Positions 8,106 to 19,262 of a DNA stretch of 64,000 nt are shown piece by piece. Made by a program: the position numbers and the translations under genes. The DNA lies in the NCBI GenBank assembly GCA_036013505.1, contig CP107851.1, forward strand, positions 3,162,001 through 3,226,000, in the 5' to 3' direction. The first letter of the stretch is position 1; each line of letters starts with the position of its first letter. This DNA comes from Streptomyces sp. NBC_00510. Its GTDB lineage: Bacteria; Actinomycetota; Actinomycetes; Streptomycetales; Streptomycetaceae. Under the pieces are notes generated by a model. It saw only the letters and a list, made by a program, of their open reading frames with translations. It ran no database searches and had not been told where the DNA came from.

Positions 8106-8798
8106 TCACCGCGCCGCGGCGCCGCGTCCCGTGCTCTCCGGACGGCGCAGCCGGTGCACCGCCGTCGCCCGCTCCACATGGGCCGCCATCAGCCTCCGGG
8201 CCCGCTCCGCGTCACCGCGCGCCACCGCGTCCACGACCGCCCCGTGCTCCTCCCAGGACTCCACGGCGCGCCCGGGGGTGTCCACCGCGTACACCCAGGC
8301 GATCTTGTGCCGCAGCTGGGTCAGCAGCGCCACCAGGGTCGGGCTGCCGGAGGCCTGGGCCAGCGTCTCGTGGAACCAGCCGTCCAACGCGGGCAGGTCG
8401 GACAACTGGCGCCGGAGGGAACGTTCCTGGCCCAGCCGGACGAGCCCGCGCAGTACCTTCACATGGGCCTCGGTGCGCCGCTGCGCCGCCCGCGCCGCGC
8501 CCAGCGGCTCCAGCAGGGCGCGGATGTCCAGCAGGTCGGCGGCCTCCTGCTCGGTCGGCTCGGCCACGGACGCCCCGGCGTGCCGGCGGGTCCGCACGAA
8601 GCCCTCGGACTCCAGGGTGCGCAGCGCCTCGCGCACCGGGACCCGGGACACCCCGTAGCGCTTGGCCAACTGCTCCTCGGTCAGCCGGCTCCCCGGCGCG
8701 AAGAACCCGCTGATGATGTCGTCACGGATCGCGGTGCACACCGCCCGGGCCGAAATCGGGCGGCCCGTGCCGCCAGCCCCCTTCACGTACGACCCCAC
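8106..8798 (-). CDS. GntR-family transcriptional regulator (FCD/FadR type)
   Basis: The 230-residue protein has an N-terminal winged helix (RLTEEQLAKRYGVSRVPVREALRTLESEGFV, about 35-75) and an all-helical FCD ligand domain (about 90-215). That domain contains an LDGWFHETLAQASGS segment and a late histidine pair typical of metal-assisted ligand binding. The ligand is unknown. It is convergent to ptsH and upstream of the M23 peptidase gene, each on its own transcript. It is not DasR, which has a UTRA-type effector domain. Confidence 0.85.
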   Translation of the reverse strand: MGSYVKGAGGTGRPISARAVCTAIRDDIISGFFAPGSRLTEEQLAKRYGVSRVPVREALRTLESEGFVRTRRHAGASVAEPTEQEAADLLDIRALLEPLGAARAAQRRTEAHVKVLRGLVRLGQERSLRRQLSDLPALDGWFHETLAQASGSPTLVALLTQLRHKIAWVYAVDTPGRAVESWEEHGAVVDAVARGDAERARRLMAAHVERATAVHRLRRPESTGRGAAAR

Positions 8799-8967
8799 AT
8801 CGCAGGTTCCTTTCGGTGCGCGCCGACGGCCGTCTTTTAATCCCCGCGTAACGGAGGAGCCGGCGTTTCTGCCGCGACTCTATTCCAGCACGCCGTCGAT
8901 TCCGACGGCCGGCCTGAATTCATGGAGCATTTTTGGACACCCCTCGGCCGGGAAGCGCCGGCATGCC

Positions 8968-8998
8968 GAAGGCCCCGGCGGGGGAACCGGGGCCTTCG
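8968..8998 (-). terminator. Terminator hairpin downstream of the M23 peptidase gene
   Basis: CGAAGGCCCCGG (8968-8979) is the exact reverse complement of CCGGGGCCTTCG (8987-8998). It starts 20 bases past the stop codon of the leftward peptidase gene. Confidence 0.7.
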
Positions 8999-9018
8999 TG
9001 TGGGGGGAGGGGAATGGC

Positions 9019-9783
9019 TCAGATGCGGACGCCCTTGGAACGCAGGTACGCCAGCGGGTCCACGTCGGCGCCGTAGGACGGTGCCGTACGGGCCTCGAAG
9101 TGCAGGTGCGGTCCCGTCACGTTGCCGGTGGCGCCCGACAGGCCGATCTGCTGCCCCGCGGAGACGGCCTGGCCCACGGACACGCCCAGCGAGGACAGGT
9201 GGGCGTACTGGGTGTACATGCCGTCCGCGTGGCGGATCACGACGTTGTTGCCGTAGGAGCCACCCCAGCCCGCCTCGACGACGGTGCCCGCGCCGGCGGC
9301 GTGCACCGGGGTGCCGACGGAGGCCTGGAAGTCCACGCCGGTGTGGTAGCCGGAGGACCACAGGCTGCTGGTCGCGTGGTAGGGCGTGCCGATGGAGCCG
9401 GCGACCGGCGGCATCCAGCCGCCGAGCGTGCCGCGGCCCTTGGCGGCGCCCCGGGAGGCGTGCGCGGTGCCGCTCTCCCGGGCCGCCTTGGCCTTGGCCT
9501 CCTTGGCGGCCACCTCCTTGGCGGCGCGCTCACGAGCGGCACGCTTGGCGCGCGCGACATGGGCGTCGTGGCGCTGGCGCGTGACGACGGCGGCCCGGTG
9601 CTGGGCCGAGGCCTGGTCGGCGAGGTGCGCGGCGAGGTCCCCGGCGACCGCGGCGCAGCGGGCGAAGGCGGAACCCTCGGCCCTGGCGTCGGCAGCCGCG
9701 GCGGGCACGACGAACGCGCCGGTGGTGACGGTGGTCAGCGCGGCGGCGCCGGCCAGGGTGGAACGTATGGAGAACGACGCCAT
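9019..9783 (-). CDS. Secreted M23-family cell-wall peptidase
   Basis: The 254-residue protein has an N-terminal signal peptide (MASFSIRSTLAGAAALTTVT..., cleavage likely after AAAADA). An Ala/Lys/Arg-rich, probably coiled-coil linker (about 55-115) follows, then a LytM/M23 domain. The zinc ligands are visible in SGYHTGVDFQA and GPHLHFEAR. The expected role is cleavage of peptidoglycan cross-links during growth or germination. The start at 9783 gives the signal peptide directly; the reading frame stays open upstream only because it crosses a structured leader. That leader is a ydaO-type c-di-AMP riboswitch, a control element commonly placed before cell-wall hydrolase genes in Streptomyces. Confidence 0.92.
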   Translation of the reverse strand: MASFSIRSTLAGAAALTTVTTGAFVVPAAAADARAEGSAFARCAAVAGDLAAHLADQASAQHRAAVVTRQRHDAHVARAKRAARERAAKEVAAKEAKAKAARESGTAHASRGAAKGRGTLGGWMPPVAGSIGTPYHATSSLWSSGYHTGVDFQASVGTPVHAAGAGTVVEAGWGGSYGNNVVIRHADGMYTQYAHLSSLGVSVGQAVSAGQQIGLSGATGNVTGPHLHFEARTAPSYGADVDPLAYLRSKGVRI

Positions 9784-9810
9784 GGGCAGGCGGGGATCCT
9801 TTCCTTCCTT

Positions 9811-9950
9811 CTCGCCTACCGGGTTAGCTGACGGGTTCGGAGCAGGAAGGTCTCCTACGGGCGGCGACAGGCCGCCCGATTCACCCCAGGGACATCTCAG
9901 GTGGGTCCCCGGCTCCCCAGGCTCACGCCCGACGGGGACTCGGCGATCGT
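9811..9950 (-). promoter_or_regulatory. c-di-AMP riboswitch (ydaO/yuaA class) leader
   Basis: Read on the minus strand, the leader contains the conserved ydaO blocks in order. GGGGTGAATCGGGCGG comes first, then a variable GC hairpin, then CCGAACCCGTCAGCTAACC and CGGTAGGCGAG at its 3' end. A further 27 bases lead to the peptidase ATG. In actinobacteria this class acts as an off-switch when c-di-AMP is high, before genes for cell-wall hydrolases such as Rpf proteins. The 5' boundary near 9950 is approximate. Confidence 0.9.
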
Positions 9951-10233
9951 TGCTCCGGTGCCGCGGGAGGCGGCTGCTTCCGCCGGACAACCCGAGGACG
10001 TTAACCAGGCGTTGCTCCCGGCTCCAAAAAAATCCGGCAATATGTGCGGGATGCCACACCGGCCGCCAACCGGTCGCAACCGTCCGCAATCCCGCGATGC
10101 CGCAGCTCCCCGGCGGTGCGCGCCCCTCCGGGAAGCCCCCGCACGGCCGTGGCGCGGGTCGCGGTGACCGGCGTCACCGTCCGGCCCGGCCGAACGGGAC
10201 CCGGCGGCGGCACCGCGTACGTAGGGTCACGGG

Positions 10234-11079
10234 GTGACCACGACACCAGGGGCGGCCACCGACGCCGCCCGCGCCGCCGAGGACTTCCTGCGCGCCTTCC
10301 ACGACCGGATGCCCGGCCGTCAGTCGGAGGGGACCGAGGCCGCCCCCACCCGCGACGGGCGGACGAGTTACGAGGTGCTCGCCGAGCGTGTCGCCGGCGC
10401 CCGGCGGGTCCTGGACCTCGGCTGCGCGGACGGCGCCCTGCTGGAGCTGCTCGCCGGGCGCGGGGCCGAGGTTCCCGCCGGCGTCGACCTGTCGGAGGGC
10501 GAGCTGGCCCTCGCCCGCCGGCGGCCCGCGCTGGCCGGCGCCGACCTGCGGCAGGGGCGTGCGCAGGAGCTGCCCTTCGCCGACGGCTCCTTCGACGCCG
10601 TGGTCTCCCACATGGCGCTCATGCTGATGTCGGACCCCGACCGGGTCGTGGCCGAGGCCGCTCGGGTGCTCGCACCGGGCGGCACGTTCGCCGTCGCCGT
10701 CGGCGGCGGGCCCGTCCCCGGCGAGGCCGTGGAGCTCTTCCTGACGCTGGCCGTGCCGTACTTCCGGGCGGCGAAGCGGCGCCTTCCGCGGCTGGGCGAC
10801 CGCAGGACACGGAGCCGGGAGGGGCTCGACGGACTCCTCGCACCCCTCGGCTTCGCGCCGCTGTCCTGGGAGACGGTCGTCATCGGCATGGACGGGACGC
10901 CCCACGAGGTCTGGTCCGCCCTCACCGGGACGTTCTACAACATGGAGGTCCTGGACGAGGAGCCGACCGCGGAGCTGCGCGCCGTGTTCCTGGACCGGGC
11001 CGCCGGCCTGAGCGGAGCCGGCGGACGGATTCCGTGCGGCATGCGGATCAACGTGGCGGCGGCCCGGCTGGGCCGCTGA
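10234..11079 (+). CDS. Class I SAM-dependent methyltransferase
   Basis: A 281-residue protein. Motif I is VLDLGCADGALLELLAG at about 56-72, and the motif II region VGVDLSEGEL has the acidic SAM-ribose ligand. FADGSFDAVVSH and the RVLAPGGTF post-motif follow. This is a Methyltransf_11 fold and the acceptor is unknown. The GTG at 10234 has no convincing ribosome site. A TAGGGT at 10222-10227 lies six bases upstream, a spacing typical of a leaderless transcript. It is convergent to the M16 pair with a hairpin between. Confidence 0.85.
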   Translation: MTTTPGAATDAARAAEDFLRAFHDRMPGRQSEGTEAAPTRDGRTSYEVLAERVAGARRVLDLGCADGALLELLAGRGAEVPAGVDLSEGELALARRRPALAGADLRQGRAQELPFADGSFDAVVSHMALMLMSDPDRVVAEAARVLAPGGTFAVAVGGGPVPGEAVELFLTLAVPYFRAAKRRLPRLGDRRTRSREGLDGLLAPLGFAPLSWETVVIGMDGTPHEVWSALTGTFYNMEVLDEEPTAELRAVFLDRAAGLSGAGGRIPCGMRINVAAARLGR

Positions 11080-11098
11080 ACGGGCACCCCCCGCGCAC

Positions 11099-11135
11099 CG
11101 CGGCCCCGGGCGCCGCAAGGGCACCCGGGGCCGCG
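11099..11135. terminator. Bidirectional hairpin between methyltransferase and M16 genes
   Basis: CGCGGCCCCGGG at 11099-11110 pairs perfectly with CCCGGGGCCGCG at 11124-11135. It lies between two convergent stop codons 71 bases apart. Confidence 0.75.
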
Positions 11136-11150
11136 CCGTGGAGCCACCGG

Positions 11151-12542
11151 TCAGCCGCCCGTGACGACCTCGACCGGGCCGATGCCCAGCTCGCGGATCG
11201 GGTCCGCGATGACGGAGGCGTCGCCGACGAGGACGACCACCAGCCGGTCCAGGGGGAAGGCGTTGACGGCCGCGGCCGTCGCCTCCACCGTGCCGGTGAC
11301 GGCCAGCCGCTCGTAGAGCCGGGCCTGGAAGTCGTCCGGCAGGGACTGCTCGACCTGGTCGGCGAAGGTCCCGGCCACCGCCGAGGCGGTCTCGTAGCGC
11401 AGCGGCGCGACGCCCACCAGGTTCTGCACGGCGGCGTCGCGCTCCTCGTCGGTGAGCCCCTCCGCCGCCAGGGTGCGCAGCACCTGCCAGGTGTCGGCCA
11501 GCGCGGGCGCGGTGACGTCGGTCGCCACGGACCCGCTGATGCCGAGCAGGGAGACACCGGTGCCCTCGGGCGTGGAGAGCAGCACCTGGCCGAAGGCCCG
11601 CACGCCGTAGGTGTAACCCTTCTCCTCGCGCAGGACGCGGTCCAGGCGCGAGGTCAGCGTGCCGCCGAGGCAGTACGTCCCGAGCACCTGGGCGGCCCAG
11701 ACGGGATCGTGGCGGTCCGCGCCGGCGCGGCCGATGAGCACCTGGGTCTGGACGGACCCGGGCCGGTCGACGATCACGACGCGCGCGGTGTCGTCCGCGG
11801 TGATCGCGGGCAGCGGGCGGCGCTCGGCGGGCTTGCCGCTCCACTCCCCCAGCGTGCTCTCGAGCAGCGCCTCCAGGTCGATCCCGGTGAAGTCGCCGAC
11901 CACGACGGCCGTCGAGGTGGACGGCCGTACGTGCGTGTCGTAGAAGGCACGGACGGCGGAGGCGTCGATGCGCGCGACCGTCTCCTCGGTGCCCTGGCGC
12001 GGCCGGGAGCAGCGCAGGTCGGCGGCGAAGAGCTCCTTGGACAGCGCCATGGCGGCGCGGCGCGCGGGGTTGGCCAGCTCGTGCGGGATCTCGTCGAGGC
12101 GGTTGCGCACCAGCCGCTCGACCTCGCCGTCCGGGAACGCCGGGGCGCGCAGCGCGTCGGCGAGCAGGCCGAGGGCCTTGTCGAGACGGGAGGCGGGGAC
12201 CTCCAGGGAGACCCGGACGCCGGGGTGGTCGGCGTGCGCGTCGAGGGTGGCCCCGCAGCGCTCCAGCTCGGCGGCGAACTCCTCGGCGGTGTGCTTGTCG
12301 GTGCCCTCGGACAGGGCCCGGGCCATGATCGTGGCGACGCCGTCCAGGCCCTCGGGCTCGGCGTCGAGCGGCGCCGTGAGCAGCACCTCGACGGCGACGA
12401 CCTTCTGGCCGGGGCGCCGGCTGCGCAGCACCGTCAGCCCGTTGGGCAGCGTGGACCGCTCGGGGGCCGGGAAGTCCCAGGGCTTGGGCTGCCCCGGCCG
12501 TGGCTGCGGGTGGAACGTCATGGTGGTGTGGACGTCGGTCAC
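11151..12542 (-). CDS. M16-family peptidase homologue, non-catalytic subunit
   Basis: The 463-residue protein has the two-repeat insulinase/pitrilysin fold but no HxxEH zinc motif. At the corresponding place the sequence is unrelated (TIMARALSEGTDKHT), so it cannot be catalytic alone. In two-subunit M16B enzymes one chain has the zinc site and the other completes the substrate chamber. The GTG start at 12542 overlaps the stop of the catalytic partner by four bases (GTGA), which would give equal, coupled synthesis. The extended reading frame beyond this start runs inside the partner gene and is not meaningful. Confidence 0.85.
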   Translation of the reverse strand: MTDVHTTMTFHPQPRPGQPKPWDFPAPERSTLPNGLTVLRSRRPGQKVVAVEVLLTAPLDAEPEGLDGVATIMARALSEGTDKHTAEEFAAELERCGATLDAHADHPGVRVSLEVPASRLDKALGLLADALRAPAFPDGEVERLVRNRLDEIPHELANPARRAAMALSKELFAADLRCSRPRQGTEETVARIDASAVRAFYDTHVRPSTSTAVVVGDFTGIDLEALLESTLGEWSGKPAERRPLPAITADDTARVVIVDRPGSVQTQVLIGRAGADRHDPVWAAQVLGTYCLGGTLTSRLDRVLREEKGYTYGVRAFGQVLLSTPEGTGVSLLGISGSVATDVTAPALADTWQVLRTLAAEGLTDEERDAAVQNLVGVAPLRYETASAVAGTFADQVEQSLPDDFQARLYERLAVTGTVEATAAAVNAFPLDRLVVVLVGDASVIADPIRELGIGPVEVVTGG

Positions 12543-13891
12543 TGGTCCGCGCCCTCCTCGTCCTCGTCGGAGTCCTCGCCGGAGGCGGCCGCCGAACCCG
12601 TGGGCTCGTAGACCAGCACGGCTCGGTTGTCGGGCCGCAGGGTGGCCGCGGCGACGGCGCGCACCTCGTCCGCGGTGATGTCCAGGATGCGCTTGACGGC
12701 GGTCAGCGCGAGCTGCGGGTCGCCGAACAGCACGGCGTACCGGCACAGTTCGTCGGCGCGGCCGCCGACCGTGGCGAGCCGGTCCAGCCACTCGCGCTCG
12801 AGCTGGGCCTGGGCCCGCTCCATCTCCTCCGGGGTCGGGCCCTCCTCGGCGAAGCGGGCCAGTTCCTCGTCGACCGCGGCCTCGATGGTGGGCACCTCGA
12901 CGCCGCTGGACGTCTTCACGTCGAGCCAGCCGAGCGACGGCGCCCCGGCCAGCCTCAGCAGGCCGAACCCGGCCGCGACGGCGCTGCGGTCCCGGCGCAC
13001 CAGGCGGTTGTGCAGCCGGGAGGACTCACCGCCGCCGAGGACGGTCAGCGCCAGGTCCGCGGCGTCGGACTCGCGGGTGCCGTCGTGCGGCAGCCGGTAG
13101 GCGGCCATCAGGGCGCGCGAGGGGACGTCCTCCTCGACGACCTCGCGGAGCTCCCCGCCGATCACCCCGGGGAGTGAACCGTCACGGGGCGCCGGCTTGC
13201 CGTCGTGGGACGGGATGGTGCCGAAGTACTTCTCGATCCAGGCCAGCGTCTGCTCCGGGTCGATGTCCCCGACGACCGCGAGGACGGCGTTGTTCGGGGC
13301 GTAGTAGGTCCGGAAGAAGGCGCGCGCGTCCTCCAGGGAGGCGGCGTCCAGGTCCGCCATCGAGCCGATGGGGGTGTGGTGGTAAGGGTGGCCGTCCGGG
13401 TACGCCATCGCGGTCAGCCGCTCGAAGGCGGTGCCGTAGGGGACGTTGTCGTACCGCTGGCGGCGCTCGTTCTTGACCACGTCGCGCTGGTTGTCCAGGC
13501 TCTGCAGGTCCAGTGCGGACAGCAGGCTGCCCATGCGGTCGGCCTCGAGCCAGAGCGCGAGCTCCAACTGGTGGGCCGGCATGGTCTCGAAGTAGTTGGT
13601 GCGCTCGAAGCTGGTGGTGCCGTTGAGGGAGCCGCCGGCGGACTGGACCAGTTCGAAGTGGCCGTTGCCCTTGACGTTCGCCGAACCCTGGAACATCAAG
13701 TGCTCGAAGAGGTGGGCGAGTCCGGTACGGCCCTTCACCTCGTGGCGGGAACCGACGTCGTACCAGAGGCAGACCGCGGCGACCGGGGTGAGGTGGTCCT
13801 CGGAGAGCACGACGCGCAGGCCGTTGGCCAGGCGGTGCTCGGTCGCGGTGAGGCCGCCGGATTCTGCCTCCGGCGTGGCCGTGTGACCCAT
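12539..13891 (-). CDS. M16-family zinc peptidase, catalytic subunit
   Basis: A 450-residue insulinase-family peptidase with the inverted zinc motif HLFEH at residues 60-64. The third ligand is expected about 75 residues later, within the NQRDVVKNERRQRYD segment. It has no signal peptide, so it is probably cytoplasmic. The ATG at 13891 lies just upstream of the conserved HRLANGLRVVLSED strand. The stop codon overlaps the GTG of the inactive partner. The likely role is turnover of peptides, possibly including signal-peptide debris, but no substrate can be read from sequence. Confidence 0.9.
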   Translation of the reverse strand: MGHTATPEAESGGLTATEHRLANGLRVVLSEDHLTPVAAVCLWYDVGSRHEVKGRTGLAHLFEHLMFQGSANVKGNGHFELVQSAGGSLNGTTSFERTNYFETMPAHQLELALWLEADRMGSLLSALDLQSLDNQRDVVKNERRQRYDNVPYGTAFERLTAMAYPDGHPYHHTPIGSMADLDAASLEDARAFFRTYYAPNNAVLAVVGDIDPEQTLAWIEKYFGTIPSHDGKPAPRDGSLPGVIGGELREVVEEDVPSRALMAAYRLPHDGTRESDAADLALTVLGGGESSRLHNRLVRRDRSAVAAGFGLLRLAGAPSLGWLDVKTSSGVEVPTIEAAVDEELARFAEEGPTPEEMERAQAQLEREWLDRLATVGGRADELCRYAVLFGDPQLALTAVKRILDITADEVRAVAAATLRPDNRAVLVYEPTGSAAASGEDSDEDEEGADQ

Positions 13892-14097
13892 GGGCAAGCT
13901 GTCCTTCCGGTCGCGTACTCGTTGTTTTGTGCTGAGACCTGCCACTCTAGGCAGCGGACAAACGGCCCGCGAAGTTCCCGTCACCGCCACGTATGAGGCG
14001 GGGGGGTGGTCCGGGCTGTCGGTGGGGCGGTCCACAATGGTCCGCGACAGTCCCGTGTCCTTATCCGATGAGGTCCAGCCGAAGGAGCAGCGCCCTG

Positions 14098-16548
<2,451 letters not shown>

Positions 16549-16567
16549 CCGGCACGTCCACAGCGAT

Positions 16568-16604
16568 GAGGGGCGCGGCACCCGTACCGGGTGCCGCGCC
16601 CCTC
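16568..16604. terminator. Bidirectional hairpin between parC and the GH13 gene
   Basis: GAGGGGCGCGGCACCC at 16568-16583 is fully complementary to GGGTGCCGCGCCCCTC at 16589-16604, with a five-base loop. It lies between the convergent stops of parC and the glucosidase gene. Confidence 0.85.
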
Positions 16605-16617
16605 GGCGTACGCGGTG

Positions 16618-18267
16618 TCAGGACGCGTACGCCTGCGCCCCGCCGGGTCCGGCCGGGTCGTCCAGGCGCAGCCACACACAGGTGTCCCGGGGCAGCCGGC
16701 CGTCCTCGGCGAGCGGTCCGCTGGCCAGCAGGAGCTGCCGGTGCGCGGGGAGCGCGGCGGGGTCCGCGGACAGGTTGAGCACGCAGGCGAACCCGCCCGC
16801 GCGGCGGAAGGCGAGCACGTCGGCGGGACCGTCGAGCCAGTCCATCGGGCCCTCGCCGAGGCCGGGTTCCGCGCGGCGGAGCTCCAGCGCCATCCGGTAC
16901 AGGCTCAGCAGGGAACCGGGGTCCGTCTCCTGCGCCTCGGCGGTGTAGCGCGCCCAGTCCGCCGGCTGCGGCAGCCAGGGGTGCTCGCCCCCGAAGCCGT
17001 ACGGCGGCGCGTCCCCCGACCAGGGCAGCGGCACCCGGCAGCCGTCACGGCCCGGGTCGGTGCCGCCGGAGCGGAAGTACATCGGGTCCTGCAGCAGTTC
17101 GGCCGGGATGTCCTCGACCTCGGGCAGCCCCAGTTCCTCGCCCTGGTAGAGGTAGACCGAGCCGGGCAGGGCCAGGGTCAGCAGAGCGGCGGCGCGGGCG
17201 CGCCGGGTGCCGAGCTCCAGGTCCGTGGGGATGCCGTGGGCCTTGGTCTTGAAGTCGAAGCCCGTGTCGGCGCGGCCGTATCGGGTGACCGTACGCGTCA
17301 CGTCGTGGTTGGCCAGCACCCAGGTCGCGGGGGCACCGACCGGCGCGTGCGCGGCGAGCGTCGCGTCTACGGAGGCGCGGAGCCGGCCGGCGTCCCACGG
17401 GCAGGCCAGGAAGTCGAAGTTGAAGGCGGTGTGCAGCTCGTCGGGACGCAGGTAGCGGGCGAAGCGCTCGGTGTCCGGCAGCCACACCTCGCCGATCAGC
17501 ACGCCGTCGTAGGGATCGGCGACGCTGCGCCAGGAACGGTAGATATCGTGCAGCTCGTCGCGGTCGATGTAGGGGTGCGGGTCGGTGCCCTCCACGAAGT
17601 CGGGCAGGTCCGGGTCCTTGGCGACCATGGCCGCCGAGTCGATGCGCACCCCGGCCACGCCGCGCTCGAACCAGAAGCGCAGTACGTCCTCGTGCTCCCG
17701 TCGCACCGTGGGGTGGGCCCAGTTGAGGTCGGGCTGCTCCGGGGCGAACAGGTGCAGGTACCAGTCGCCGTCCGGGAGCCGGGTCCAGGCGGAGCCGCCG
17801 AACTGCGAACGCCAGCCGTTGGGCGGCAGCTCGCCGTCCTCGCCGCGGCCGGTGCGGAAGTGGAACAGTTTGCGCTCGGCGCTGCCGGGCCCGGCCTCGA
17901 GAGCGGCCTGGAACCAGACGTGCTGGTCGGAGATGTGGTTGGGGACGATGTCGATGATGGTGCGGATGCCCAGGGCGCGTGCCTCGGCGATCAGCTTCTC
18001 GGCGTCGGCCAGGGTCCCGAAGGCCGGGTCGATCGCCCGGTAGTCGGCGACGTCGTAGCCACCGTCGGCCATCGGCGAGGGGTACCAGGGGTTGAACCAG
18101 AGCGCGTCCACACCCAGCGCGGCCAGGTACGGCAGTCTGGACCGCACCCCGGCGAGGTCGCCGGTGCCGTCCCCGTCTCCGTCGGCGAAGCTGCGTGCGT
18201 ACACCTGGTAGATGGCGGCGCCGCGCCACCACGCGTCGGTGGCCTCGGCCGGGTGGGTGTCTGCCAC
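16618..18267 (-). CDS. GH13 alpha-glucosidase (maltodextrin-cleaving)
   Basis: A 549-residue (beta/alpha)8 glycoside hydrolase of family 13. The catalytic nucleophile is Asp210 in GVAGVRIDS, the acid/base is Glu260 in LIGEVW, and the transition-state stabiliser is Asp322 in LANHDVT. Region I ends in DIVPNH near residue 110. There is no signal peptide, so it acts on imported maltodextrins. The GTG at 18267 has AAAGGA eight bases upstream. It lies 98 bases after malG in the direction of transcription and is probably the last gene of the malEFG operon. Oligo-1,6-glucosidase activity is possible; maltose/maltodextrin hydrolysis is favoured by context. Confidence 0.88.
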   Translation of the reverse strand: MADTHPAEATDAWWRGAAIYQVYARSFADGDGDGTGDLAGVRSRLPYLAALGVDALWFNPWYPSPMADGGYDVADYRAIDPAFGTLADAEKLIAEARALGIRTIIDIVPNHISDQHVWFQAALEAGPGSAERKLFHFRTGRGEDGELPPNGWRSQFGGSAWTRLPDGDWYLHLFAPEQPDLNWAHPTVRREHEDVLRFWFERGVAGVRIDSAAMVAKDPDLPDFVEGTDPHPYIDRDELHDIYRSWRSVADPYDGVLIGEVWLPDTERFARYLRPDELHTAFNFDFLACPWDAGRLRASVDATLAAHAPVGAPATWVLANHDVTRTVTRYGRADTGFDFKTKAHGIPTDLELGTRRARAAALLTLALPGSVYLYQGEELGLPEVEDIPAELLQDPMYFRSGGTDPGRDGCRVPLPWSGDAPPYGFGGEHPWLPQPADWARYTAEAQETDPGSLLSLYRMALELRRAEPGLGEGPMDWLDGPADVLAFRRAGGFACVLNLSADPAALPAHRQLLLASGPLAEDGRLPRDTCVWLRLDDPAGPGGAQAYAS

Positions 18268-18365
18268 GTGACTGGTCCTTTCGGGCAGCTGGGACCGCGC
18301 CGCCCGCCCCGTGGCGGGCGGCGTGGTGCTGGACGGGTGCGGCCGGGGGCCGTCGGGGCCGGGTC

Positions 18366-19247
18366 TCAGCCCTTGAGGCCGCCGGCGGTGAGACCGCTCA
18401 TGATGTTGCGCTGGAAGATCAAGAAGATCAGCAGGGTGGGCACCGAGGCCATCGCGATGGCCGCGACCAGCCAGTTCTCCGGCACCCCGCTGGCGAGCGA
18501 GTAGATGCCGACGTTGAGCGTCTGCTTCGTCGGGTCGGGCAGGGTGAGCATCGGCCAGAGGAAGTCCTTCCAGACCCCGACGATCGCGAAGATGGAGACC
18601 ACTCCGAGGATCGGGCGGGAGATCGGCAGGACGACCGACCACAGGGTGCGCAGCTGGGAGGCTCCGTCGATGGCGGAGGCGTCCAGCAGTTCCTGCGGGA
18701 CCGAGTCGAAGAACCGCTTCAGCAGGAAGATGTTGAAGGCGTTGGTGACCGACGGCAGCCAGATCACCCAGGGCGAGTTGAGCAGGTTGCGCTCGAAGAT
18801 CGGCACGTCCAGCACGGTCAGGTACTGCGGTACGACCAGGACGGTGGCCGGGATCATCAGCGTGGCGAGCATCATCCCCAGGATCACGTTGCCCAGCACC
18901 GGACGGAGCTTGGACAGCGAGTAGGCGGCCGCCACGTCGAACACGAGCTGGAAGGCGAGTGCCCCGAACGCGTACCAGAGGGTGTTGAGCAGCAGGTGGG
19001 ACAGGTCCATCACGTCCCAGGCGCTCTTGTAGTTCTCGGGGTGCAGGGCGTGCGGGAAGGCGGTGGGCGGGATCTGCGCGAACTCCTCGGTGGACTTCAG
19101 GCCGTTGGAGGCCATCCAGTACAGCGGACCGAGGAAGACCAGCGTGAAGGCGACCAGTACCAGGGCGAGGACGGTCCGGTAGACGATCTTGCCACGGCGG
19201 CTCGCCAGCTGCGTCGGCGATATCAGCGTTCGGGTGCTGCTGCTCAT
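18366..19247 (-). CDS. malG: Maltose/maltodextrin ABC transporter permease MalG
   Basis: A 293-residue inner-membrane subunit with six predicted helices (first at about 23-45). It has the EAA-type cytoplasmic loop EELLDASAIDGASQLRTLW, which docks to the ATPase. No ATPase gene is present nearby; in Streptomyces such importers share the multi-purpose ATPase MsiK encoded elsewhere. It starts 15 bases after malF. Confidence 0.9.
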   Translation of the reverse strand: MSSSTRTLISPTQLASRRGKIVYRTVLALVLVAFTLVFLGPLYWMASNGLKSTEEFAQIPPTAFPHALHPENYKSAWDVMDLSHLLLNTLWYAFGALAFQLVFDVAAAYSLSKLRPVLGNVILGMMLATLMIPATVLVVPQYLTVLDVPIFERNLLNSPWVIWLPSVTNAFNIFLLKRFFDSVPQELLDASAIDGASQLRTLWSVVLPISRPILGVVSIFAIVGVWKDFLWPMLTLPDPTKQTLNVGIYSLASGVPENWLVAAIAMASVPTLLIFLIFQRNIMSGLTAGGLKG

Positions 19248-19262
19248 CGGTGGTTCCCCGCC

